A stretch of 5,892 nt of DNA from Chloroflexota bacterium (GTDB lineage Bacteria > Chloroflexota > Ktedonobacteria > Ktedonobacterales > Ktedonobacteraceae): contig VBHS01000093.1 of the NCBI GenBank assembly GCA_005881295.1, forward strand, positions 1 through 5,892, in the 5' to 3' direction. Below are positions 1-5,549 of the stretch, piece by piece. The notes beneath the pieces were generated by a model, which worked only from the letters and a program-made list of their open reading frames with translations, did not search any database and was not told the origin of the DNA. A program made the position numbers and the translations under genes. Numbering within the stretch: position 1 is the first letter of the stretch; each line of letters begins with the position of its first letter.

Positions 1-1
1 A

Positions 2-226
2 GCAGGTGGGGTGAACCCCACCATGGTCAACGAGTTGGCACGCGGTATTCGCACACTCAACAGACAAAAAAACATTACCTTCCTGGTGGTTGAGCATAAT
101 ATGGAGTTCGTGATGGGACTATGCCATATGGTGAACGTGATGCACCGCGGAACAAAAATTGCCGAAGGGCCGCCCCAGGCGGTACGCAAGAACCCTGCGG
201 TACTGGATGCTTATCTAGGAGTGTGA
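2..226 (+). CDS. livG: LivG-type branched-chain amino acid ABC transporter ATPase, C-terminal fragment
   Basis: This is the 3' end of a gene whose start lies before the window; 74 codons are visible. The protein is a cytoplasmic ATPase subunit of a HAAT (Liv) importer, pairing with LivF to drive uptake through LivH/LivM permeases. The fragment opens with AGGVNPT, matching the D-loop region that follows Walker B in LivG (usually ...GLNPTE). It continues through the H-loop VVEHNM (switch His encoded at 95-97) and MHRGTKIAEGPP, and closes with the typical LivG tail ending DAYLGV. Walker A, the Q-loop and the signature motif are outside the window. The next gene, livF, begins two bases after the stop, the usual livG-livF order. 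A GTG at 11 could serve as a start on paper, but homology continues upstream of it, so it is internal. Nothing looks damaged. The transported substrate cannot be read from this piece. Confidence 0.94.
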   Translation, partial: AGGVNPTMVNELARGIRTLNRQKNITFLVVEHNMEFVMGLCHMVNVMHRGTKIAEGPPQAVRKNPAVLDAYLGV

Positions 227-228
227 GC

Positions 229-948
229 ATGCTGAAGTTAACGAACGTTTTTGCAGGTTATGGGGGGGGCGATGTCCTCAAAGGAGTGGATCTCGAGGTT
301 GAGAAGGGATCGCTTACCTGTATTGTGGGACCCAACGGTGCAGGCAAGTCCACAGTGCTGCGGGTGATCAGTGGCCTGCTGAAGCCTCGCGGTGGTACAG
401 TCATGTTTGATGGACAGCCCATCGTTGGCATGACAGCGCCACACATTTTGCAACTGGGAATAGCACAAATCCCACAGGATCACAGCCTGTTCCCTAACAT
501 GACCGTCAGGGAGAATATGGAGCTTGGAGGGCTACTCCTGCGCGATAAACGCAGGATTGAGCAGCGCTTAGCTCAAATTGAAGAGCGGTTTCCGATCGTC
601 AAGGAACGGGCCAAAGAACAGGCGAGGAGTCTATCAGGAGGCCAGCAGCGCCAGGTCGAGATCGCCCGCGCCCTCATGCTCAAACCGTCGCTGGTGCTGG
701 TGGATGAGCCATCAATGAGCCTAGATCCCAAGACACTGGTCCAGGTGTTTGAAACCATACGGCAAATGCATCGCGCAGGCACAACTGTGCTGCTGGTCGA
801 ACAAAATGTTCGCGCGGGCCTGGCCATCGCCACATATGGGGTTGTCATGGAATCTGGCCGTGTACGTATGCAAGGCCCGGCTAGACAAGTCCGAGAAGAC
901 CCTGAGATGGGCCATCTGTTCTTTGGAGGAACCCTTTCAGGCGCCTAG
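229..948 (+). CDS. livF: LivF-type branched-chain amino acid ABC transporter ATPase
   Basis: A complete 239-residue ATPase subunit of a HAAT-family importer, the normal length for LivF. In order it has Walker A GPNGAGKST (residues 34-42), a Q-loop Gln at 83 (IPQD), the signature LSGGQ (135-139), Walker B LVLVDEP (155-161), a D-loop SLDP (164-167) and LLVEQN (188-193). In that last motif Gln stands where most ABC ATPases have the switch His; this is normal for LivF. The D-loop reads SLDP where many LivF proteins have GLAP, a mild variation. The ATG at 229 is chosen because family homology starts there (MLKLTNVFAGYGG) and AGGAG lies at 217-221, seven bases before it. The frame is open back to an ATG at 121, but those 36 codons overlap livG and are not LivF-like. 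Translation is probably coupled to livG. A run of eight G residues (262-269) falls in codons 12-14. The substrate is unknown; amino acids, amides or urea are all possible. Confidence 0.96.
   Translation: MLKLTNVFAGYGGGDVLKGVDLEVEKGSLTCIVGPNGAGKSTVLRVISGLLKPRGGTVMFDGQPIVGMTAPHILQLGIAQIPQDHSLFPNMTVRENMELGGLLLRDKRRIEQRLAQIEERFPIVKERAKEQARSLSGGQQRQVEIARALMLKPSLVLVDEPSMSLDPKTLVQVFETIRQMHRAGTTVLLVEQNVRAGLAIATYGVVMESGRVRMQGPARQVREDPEMGHLFFGGTLSGA
262..269 (+). repeat. G8 homopolymer inside livF
   Basis: Eight consecutive G residues encode the Gly-Gly-Gly at LivF residues 12-14, only 33 bases after the start codon. The surrounding protein (AGYGGGDVLKGV) fits the family, so the tract is in frame as read. 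Tracts of this length are known slippage sites, and also sites of sequencing error. A one-base change would shift livF out of frame and end it early, for example at the TGA near 365. Confidence 0.9.
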
Positions 949-1089
949 CATCAGACGCATTGAATGGTGATAGGTAAACGAACAACTCAAGCTGGCAAAC
1001 AGCATGAGGAGCAATCCATACAAGAGGCCCTCTTACCCTGTCTGCTGGAAAACGTGTGCGACGCACCTGCTACGGAGATACGATAAGAG
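949..1089. other. Intergenic region between livF and the dehydrogenase gene
   Basis: These 141 bases hold no ORF that looks like a gene. I see no convincing terminator stem followed by T residues after livF and no well-spaced -35/-10 pair. The visible structure is two odd-centred perfect palindromes, listed separately. The only ribosome-binding candidate for the next gene is GGAGA at 1074-1078, 11 bases before the ATG at 1090, so initiation there may be modest. Confidence 0.5.
1022..1066. repeat. Two short palindromes upstream of the dehydrogenase gene
   Basis: AAGAGG-C-CCTCTT (1022-1034) and GTGCG-A-CGCAC (1056-1066) are perfect inverted repeats with one-base centres. The centres are 33 bases apart, close to three helical turns, and 62 and 29 bases before the ATG at 1090. 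One-base loops are too tight for good hairpins, so they look more like protein-binding dyads than terminators. The two dyads differ in sequence, so one dimeric regulator binding both is not supported. Operator function is inference. Confidence 0.35.
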
Positions 1090-2055
1090 ATGGACAAGCA
1101 GAACATTGTTGTCACATATAGTCCCACAACTGAGGAGAAAGGGCTGTTACTTGAGGTTCTGGGAAGCCTCGCAACGCTCACCTTTCTCAACGAAATCCAA
1201 TCGGCACAACGCGAACAGGTATTGGAGCGCGCCGACGTGCTCCTCTCGTGGAACTTCCCACGAGAAATCCTGCCCCATGAATATCCCAGATTGCAGCATG
1301 TCACGCTCATCCAGCTGGTCACTGCAGGAGCGGACCACATGCCGTTTGCCGAGCTGCCCTCACATATCATCGTCGCTAGCAATCCTGGCGCCTATGCCAC
1401 TCCCATGGCTGAACACATTCTGGCGATGACGCTGGCGCTGGCGAAACGACTGCTTATTGAGCATCAGAAACTAAGGAACGGCGAATTTGATGATCATACA
1501 CTCAATCGTTCGCTCTCTGGCACGACAGCTGGCATCCTTGGCTTCGGGGGCACCGGGCGCGCAACAGCCAGGCTCATGCGCGCTTTTGGCATGCACATCT
1601 TTGCAATCAATCAAAGCGGAACAAGCACTGAGCAGGTGGATTTCATTGGCACGCTGCAGGACGTAGAGCGCGTGTTGCGTGCCTGTGACGTGGTGGTGAT
1701 CTCTTTGCCGCTCACCAGGGCCACCAAAGGGCTCATAGGGAAAAAGGAGCTGGCATGGATGAAGCCTGATGCCATTCTGGTGAATACTGCCCGTGGCGCC
1801 ATTATTGATGAGGAGGCGCTTTACACGCATTTGAAGAGCCATCCCACCTTTATGGCTGGCATTGATACCTGGTGGATAGAACCGTTACGAGGTGGGACAT
1901 TTCGCATGGAATATCCTTTTCTCGAGCTACTCAATATGCTGGGTTCTCCCCATAATTCAGCTCTGGATTCCCATGTCATATTGTTCGCGGCGCGGCAGGC
2001 AGTCGAAAACGTCAAACACTTCCTCGAGGGGGAGAGGGTGATGGGGATGCTTTGA
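1090..2055 (+). CDS. D-2-hydroxyacid dehydrogenase family NAD(P)-dependent oxidoreductase
   Basis: A 321-residue protein of the D-2-hydroxyacid dehydrogenase family, cytoplasmic enzymes that interconvert 2-oxo acids and D-2-hydroxy acids with NAD(P)H. Seen in the sequence: substrate-loop motif VTAGADHM (77-84), helix NPGAYATPMAEHILAMTLAL (98-117), Rossmann GFGGTG (151-156), and the catalytic set Arg235 (NTARGAIIDEEAL), Glu264 (IEP) and His288 (GSPHNS). All three catalytic residues are present. At the end of the second Rossmann strand (HIFAINQS) Asn174 stands where NAD-specific members usually carry Asp, so cofactor preference is uncertain. The C terminus (FLEGERVMGML) stops several residues before the usual end (Gly-Val-Val-x-x-x-x-Tyr-like), consistent with a small truncation. 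The stop overlaps the TTG start of the RidA-like gene by four bases (TTGA). The exact substrate cannot be assigned; phosphoglycerate and glyoxylate/hydroxypyruvate types are equally possible by family. Confidence 0.9.
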   Translation: MDKQNIVVTYSPTTEEKGLLLEVLGSLATLTFLNEIQSAQREQVLERADVLLSWNFPREILPHEYPRLQHVTLIQLVTAGADHMPFAELPSHIIVASNPGAYATPMAEHILAMTLALAKRLLIEHQKLRNGEFDDHTLNRSLSGTTAGILGFGGTGRATARLMRAFGMHIFAINQSGTSTEQVDFIGTLQDVERVLRACDVVVISLPLTRATKGLIGKKELAWMKPDAILVNTARGAIIDEEALYTHLKSHPTFMAGIDTWWIEPLRGGTFRMEYPFLELLNMLGSPHNSALDSHVILFAARQAVENVKHFLEGERVMGML

Positions 2056-2363
2056 TCAACGTTGCAGGGCAAGTTCCGCTTGACCCGAATGGTAATCTAG
2101 TAGGCGAAAACGACATAACCAAACAAACTCAGTTTGTCTTCGAACAGATTTCAACAATTCTCAAGGCTGCTGGTGGCTCTTTAAGCGATGTCGTCAAGGC
2201 AAATATCTATGTAACGGACATGTCTCAATACGCGAAGGTTGCCGAGGTGCGTAATCGCTACTTTGCCGTTAATCCGCCAGGCACGACATTTGTGGAAGTG
2301 AGTAAGCTTGTGAAAGAGGGTTTTATGGTTGAGATTGAGGTTCAAGCAGCTGTCCAGTTGTAG
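2052..2363 (+). CDS. RidA/YjgF/UK114 family protein, N-terminally shortened and lacking the RidA arginine
   Basis: RidA proteins form trimers and, in the archetype, hydrolyse reactive 2-imino acids from pyridoxal-phosphate enzymes to 2-oxo acids and ammonia. The 103 residues align with RidA from its SGQ motif (here VAGQVPLDPNGNLVG, residues 4-18) to the end (VEIEVQAAVQL). Family members are about 125-130 residues; the N-terminal strand with the G-P/x-Y-S-x-A motif is missing. The catalytic arginine of E. coli RidA (Arg105, PARS) corresponds to Thr78 here (PPGTTFVEV), while the glutamate matching E. coli Glu120 is kept (Glu94). Loss of Arg is typical of the Rid4-7-type subfamilies, so imine hydrolysis should not be assumed. 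The only usable start is TTG at 2052, inside the TGA of the dehydrogenase. Upstream in-frame codons from 2043 (G-D-A) still resemble RidA, which suggests a deletion fused the two genes. It may be a translationally coupled short protein or a decaying gene. Confidence 0.72.
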   Translation: MINVAGQVPLDPNGNLVGENDITKQTQFVFEQISTILKAAGGSLSDVVKANIYVTDMSQYAKVAEVRNRYFAVNPPGTTFVEVSKLVKEGFMVEIEVQAAVQL

Positions 2364-2458
2364 AGCCTTCCATCGTTCATTGCTTTGTACAACAATAGCT
2401 CATAAGGGCACGAATATAGAATGGAACGGAACCGGATTCGATTGAAGGGGATGAATGT
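2364..2458. other. Gap between the RidA-like gene and the recombinase-like gene
   Basis: These 95 bases contain no gene candidate. The useful signal is AAGGGG at 2445-2450, eight bases before the ATG at 2459, which fixes the start of the next gene. An eight-base palindrome TTGTACAA (2385-2392) and an isolated TATAGA (2415-2420) are present, but I find no -35 element at the right distance and no terminator. Confidence 0.5.
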
Positions 2459-4594
2459 ATGTCCGACCCGGGAGGAAGGGGAGCATACAACTTTGGCCAA
2501 TGGGAGCGGGCAGAGCAACTACGCGCGTTTTATGCCTGGTTGCCTTCAGTGCTCAACGATGCGCCGGGGATTGACTGGGCACAACTTCCACCTGAGGTCA
2601 TGGGATGTTGTATTCGAACCATTGGCACAAGTCCTGATGCCGCGTACCTGGCAATGGCTGCTGCCTCAGCATATGGCAGGGTGAGTACTAATTCTCTCGT
2701 GCAAATGTTGCTCCACTTACACTCGCTGTTCACCACACTACGGAAGGACTGCGGCATGGAGCGAGTTTGCGACTTACGTAGCGAAAAGATATGGAAAGAA
2801 TTTGCCGCGAAAACAGGAACCACAATGTCACGCAGCAGGCAGCTCTCGTGGTATTCTTCCGTCAGCACCAAACACTATCCGCAGTATCTCCACACGCTCG
2901 CAGCAGGGGACGCTTCCTTGATGCAGCAGTACCAGTTGCCAGCCATGCCGGACGGATTCCTCAGGCGCGTGGGAAACGCAGATAAGTTGAACACCAGCAG
3001 CCTGCTGAGACGACAGCCAGCTCGCAATACACTTGTGCCTCTCTTTCCTCTGCTCCGCCAACTTGTGCTCCTCCGCAAAGAGCTAGCTGGGCGCATGTTC
3101 CATACATTCCAGCAGGTTGAACAAGGGATCTCGCCTGATACCGTTCTTCCAGTGGCATTTCATTACACCGATTCGTTCCCTGAACTACAGCAACAGGAAC
3201 AAACATGGGAAATGCGATTGCGAGAAGTACCGCTGCACTTTTTCCTCTGGAACAAACGCGCCTGGATTCTGGCTCATCAGGATCGCTATAGTGGAAGAGT
3301 CATACGAGAGGCCGAACAAGCCAGTGGGATTTACTCGCCAGAGCGGGACAGTGCCTTTGTCCAATTTAATGGAGCCCCGCAAGATCTGTTCTGGTTTGGC
3401 GATCTCATCAAAAACCGGCTCTTGCAATATTTTCAGCGCGGGCTCCGTGACGATCTAACCTATGAAGAACGCTGGACAAATGCGCGCGACCAGGGCTTCC
3501 CGCGCGGGTGCACTACACAACAGCCAGGTCTATTGCGTAGCGATTCTCGCTGGTTCGCAGAACACACCAGGGATGGAGATTTGCTTTTTGAGCCAGAAGC
3601 CGTCTGTAGAGGCATTTTATACGCGGCGGCGCTCTCCACCCTCGCCATGACCAATGGCGGCTCGGTCAGTGAACTTTTGCAGGTGGCTGCTGATGGTTGG
3701 ATAAACACTTCCGAGGGGCGCAAACAGCTGCTCTTGCCCGATGGTGCCAAAGGAGACGACCGCCGTCTCTTTACTATCAGCCCGGAAGCGGTACAGATGT
3801 TGGAGGAAATCGAGCGGGGGCTCGTGGAGACCTTTGGCGAAGTTCCTATCACTGCGCCGGCTCGCCAGAGTCCAAAGTCTGATCGCCTGCGCCCGGCACG
3901 CTACCTGTTTCAATGGCAGAAGCGTATGGTCGATGGTCACGATACACAGGTTCTCGTGCGTTTCCTGCTGCACGGCGTCAATCTCGTGACCGAGAGTGGA
4001 ACCCCTATTCCCTTTTCGATGAACCAGATTCGCTACGGTGGGAATCTCTCCACGGAGGAGCGTGGCCAGGAACTCCTGCGCGTCTTCGGCTTCAACCACA
4101 CGATCCTACAAGGGTCACTCTCGTTCTCGTCCCTCCGCTTGTACTGCAGGGATTTTTACGCGTACTGGCAATTTGCCGGATCAAGGGAAGTGGCACTGCA
4201 GCCTGAGACGCTGGCACACTGGATCTCTCACCTGAGGAAGGTGCATTACAAAACAAGCACCATCAATCGTATGGTGGTCGTTGTACAGAATATCATGGGT
4301 GCTGCCGCGTCGCCGGAGCAGGGCTACGTCGACCCATCTATCGCAGACGCCTTTCAAACCATCAAGAAGACCCCAGAACGCCATCATCCATTACCCGGTA
4401 TTCCTGGAGAAGCCTCGACTCCGGTCTCTTATAGGAAATATTTTAAGAAATGCGGAAGGCCCTGGTGTACCGTCTGTCAGTTGGGAGAAGGTCATGGACC
4501 TTACTGGTACGCGTACTGGAGGGAAAATGGCCGGAGCTATCGCACATATATTGGAAGGAAGCTCCAGCTAATCGCTCCCACAAATAGAAGGTAA
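2459..4594 (+). CDS. Large mosaic tyrosine-recombinase-like protein with a C-terminal DUF6788-like Cys motif
   Basis: A 711-residue soluble protein with no signal peptide or membrane segment. Residues ~20-375 resemble the long N-terminal part of very large integrases, including RRQPARNTLVPLFPLLRQLV (184-203). Residues 376-460 resemble the start of a tyrosine recombinase catalytic domain: TNGGSVSELLQVAADGW (398-414) matches the Arg-I box, but Ser402 sits where the catalytic Arg belongs. Similarity goes on through RYLFQW (481-486) and FLLHG (502-506), then breaks near SMNQIRY (520-526), where the H-x-x-R box should be. No HxxRH box or C-terminal catalytic Tyr follows. Instead 553-640 looks like a second SAM-like core-binding domain (SLRLYCRDFYAYW, then STINRMVVVVQNIMG). 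The tail 656-701 has C665-x4-C670-x2-C673-x5-H679 and GHGPYWYAYWRENGR, as in DUF6788 proteins. AAGGGG at 2445-2450 supports the start. It is probably not an active recombinase alone; DNA binding or regulation is possible. Domain calls are from memory of families. Confidence 0.7.
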   Translation: MSDPGGRGAYNFGQWERAEQLRAFYAWLPSVLNDAPGIDWAQLPPEVMGCCIRTIGTSPDAAYLAMAAASAYGRVSTNSLVQMLLHLHSLFTTLRKDCGMERVCDLRSEKIWKEFAAKTGTTMSRSRQLSWYSSVSTKHYPQYLHTLAAGDASLMQQYQLPAMPDGFLRRVGNADKLNTSSLLRRQPARNTLVPLFPLLRQLVLLRKELAGRMFHTFQQVEQGISPDTVLPVAFHYTDSFPELQQQEQTWEMRLREVPLHFFLWNKRAWILAHQDRYSGRVIREAEQASGIYSPERDSAFVQFNGAPQDLFWFGDLIKNRLLQYFQRGLRDDLTYEERWTNARDQGFPRGCTTQQPGLLRSDSRWFAEHTRDGDLLFEPEAVCRGILYAAALSTLAMTNGGSVSELLQVAADGWINTSEGRKQLLLPDGAKGDDRRLFTISPEAVQMLEEIERGLVETFGEVPITAPARQSPKSDRLRPARYLFQWQKRMVDGHDTQVLVRFLLHGVNLVTESGTPIPFSMNQIRYGGNLSTEERGQELLRVFGFNHTILQGSLSFSSLRLYCRDFYAYWQFAGSREVALQPETLAHWISHLRKVHYKTSTINRMVVVVQNIMGAAASPEQGYVDPSIADAFQTIKKTPERHHPLPGIPGEASTPVSYRKYFKKCGRPWCTVCQLGEGHGPYWYAYWRENGRSYRTYIGRKLQLIAPTNRR

Positions 4595-4652
4595 GCCAAC
4601 AAATGCGGCAAACATCTAGCAACGTACTCTTTCAAAGAAAGGAGTCCGCATC
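4595..4652. other. Short gap with no terminator between the recombinase-like gene and DUF1989 gene
   Basis: The 58 bases after the recombinase-like gene hold only the hairpin and ribosome binding site of the next gene. I see no T-rich terminator and no copy of the sequence found before the recombinase-like gene that would mark a target-site duplication. Confidence 0.5.
4626..4645 (+). promoter_or_regulatory. Hairpin that can enclose the ribosome binding site of the DUF1989 gene
   Basis: ACTCTTTC (4626-4633), an AAA loop (4634-4636) and GAAAGGAGT (4637-4645) form an eight-pair stem with a single bulged G (4641). The right arm contains nearly all of AAAGGAG (4638-4644), the strong ribosome binding site eight bases before the ATG at 4653. 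Folding would hide the site from ribosomes, as in RNA thermometers and other translation switches. There is no T run, so it is not a terminator. The stem is A/T-rich and may be only marginally stable; function is inference. Confidence 0.45.
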
Positions 4653-5351
4653 ATGAGTGAGCGGATCACCGCGTTCGCATGCGAAGACAATGGAGAACCG
4701 GACGGTACCAACGCAACGCTCACGTCGCCTATCTCCCAGGATGGACGTCCAGAACGCTCAAACACGTATCTCATCCCAGCTCGTCATGGCCGAGCAGTTC
4801 GCCTGGACCAGGGACAGCATCTCAAGATCATCAATACGTATGGAACACAGGTCTGCGACATGTGGGCCTTCCATGCCCACTCGCTTCGAGAGTTTCTGTC
4901 GATGGAGCATGTTCGACCATGGCTGAATCGAATGACACCCAGAATCGGCGACCCACTGGTCACGAACCGCAGACGGCCCATTCTGACCCTGCTGGAGGAC
5001 ACGTCTCCTGGTATCCACGATACCACTATCGCTTCCTGTGATATCTATCGGTATCATACCCTGGGGGTGGAAGGTTACCATGATAATTGCGCTGATAATC
5101 TCAGGATGGCATTGAAAGCGATCAAACTGCGAACTCCTGAGGTGCCCTCTCCCTTCAATCTTTGGATGAACACCCCGTACAAACCCGACGGCATGATTGA
5201 TTGGCTACCAACTGTGTCAAAAAAAGGAGATTACATTGTGTTTCGGGCTGAGCTAGATTGCGTGGTAGTCATGTCGGCCTGCCCGCAAGATCTCGTGCCG
5301 GTTAACGGAAAAGACTGCATTCCTCACGACCTCCACTTCGAGGTCTCATAA
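4653..5351 (+). CDS. DUF1989 (urea carboxylase-associated family) protein
   Basis: A 232-residue cytoplasmic protein of the DUF1989 family. In guanidine-degrading bacteria two members (CgdA/CgdB, once called urea carboxylase-associated proteins) form carboxyguanidine deiminase beside a guanidine/urea carboxylase; other members are uncharacterised. Family motifs seen in order: GTQVCDMWAF (64-73), GDPLVTNRRRP (99-109), EDTSPGIHD (115-123), C129, GYHDNCADNL (141-150), PSPFNLWMN (165-173), KGDYIVFRA (191-199) and SACPQDLVPVNG (208-219). The conserved Cys and His residues suggest metal binding or catalysis, which is inference. The first ~35 residues precede the conserved domain and look variable. 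The start is fixed by AAAGGAG at 4638-4644, a site that may be masked by a hairpin. No second DUF1989 gene and no carboxylase is in the window, so the carboxyguanidine role is not supported directly. HAAT transporters on both sides fit uptake and use of a nitrogen compound. Confidence 0.92.
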   Translation: MSERITAFACEDNGEPDGTNATLTSPISQDGRPERSNTYLIPARHGRAVRLDQGQHLKIINTYGTQVCDMWAFHAHSLREFLSMEHVRPWLNRMTPRIGDPLVTNRRRPILTLLEDTSPGIHDTTIASCDIYRYHTLGVEGYHDNCADNLRMALKAIKLRTPEVPSPFNLWMNTPYKPDGMIDWLPTVSKKGDYIVFRAELDCVVVMSACPQDLVPVNGKDCIPHDLHFEVS

Positions 5352-5549
5352 CCTGCTAAAAGAGGAGGGCGGGGTCGCGTGATGTGAAAGTCCTATTACC
5401 CCCCAATTATCCTATCTTACTCGTTTATTCTTGCTCTAAACAGAGGCGCTTGTTACACTTTATAGGCAGCGCGTTGAAATGTACTGGACCTTATGGCAAG
5501 TGGACGTTACATCGATGACGATCAAAAATGTAAAGGAGAGCCCTACTTA
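5352..5549. other. Leader region upstream of the livM operon
   Basis: These 198 bases carry no recognisable protein gene. They contain a weak promoter-like pair, TTGCTC (5431-5436), a 17-base spacer, and TACACT (5454-5459). They also hold a 23-codon ORF (5479-5550) without a good ribosome binding site, and AAAGGAG (5532-5538) ahead of the next small ORF. A GGGGT/ACCCC pairing (5371-5375 with 5398-5402) is too loose to call a terminator. The gap length and change of gene content suggest that a new transcription unit starts here. Confidence 0.45.
5431..5472 (+). promoter_or_regulatory. Possible sigma-70-type promoter with flanking inverted repeat
   Basis: TTGCTC (5431-5436) and TACACT (5454-5459) are 17 bases apart, ideal spacing, but match the consensus at only three and four of six positions. 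GCGCT (5446-5450) and AGCGC (5468-5472) form an inverted repeat around the -10 with centres 22 bases apart, about two helical turns, which could be an operator half-site pair. Both elements are weak and could arise by chance. Confidence 0.3.

Noticed and set aside
121..228. Longer livF start at the ATG at 121, adding 36 residues
   Set aside because: The extra residues overlap livG in another frame, do not resemble LivF, and the ATG at 229 has a well-placed AGGAG.
1004..1429. A 141-codon forward ORF covering the end of the livF-dehydrogenase gap
   Set aside because: It overlaps the dehydrogenase in another frame, has no recognisable motif and is rich in Cys, Ser and Arg as shadow frames often are.
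2385..2392. TTGTACAA palindrome as a regulatory site
   Set aside because: An eight-base palindrome is expected by chance in a window of this size, and no promoter sits around it.
2421..2684. Forward ORF of 87 codons overlapping the start of the recombinase-like gene
   Set aside because: It lies mostly inside the 711-codon ORF in another frame, and the AAGGGG site at 2445-2450 best fits the ATG at 2459.
3617..4099. Antisense ORF of 160 codons within the recombinase-like gene
   Set aside because: No protein family is recognisable, and it lies opposite a long ORF with family similarity.
2364..4652. Direct or inverted repeats flanking the recombinase-like gene as insertion ends
   Set aside because: Comparing the two flanks by eye gave only matches of five or six bases, no better than chance.
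5371..5402. GGGGT/ACCCC pairing after the DUF1989 gene as a terminator
   Set aside because: Only five pairs, a 22-base loop and no following T run.
5510..5517. CATCGATG palindrome upstream of livM
   Set aside because: Short, isolated and inside the 23-codon ORF; no partner copy was seen.
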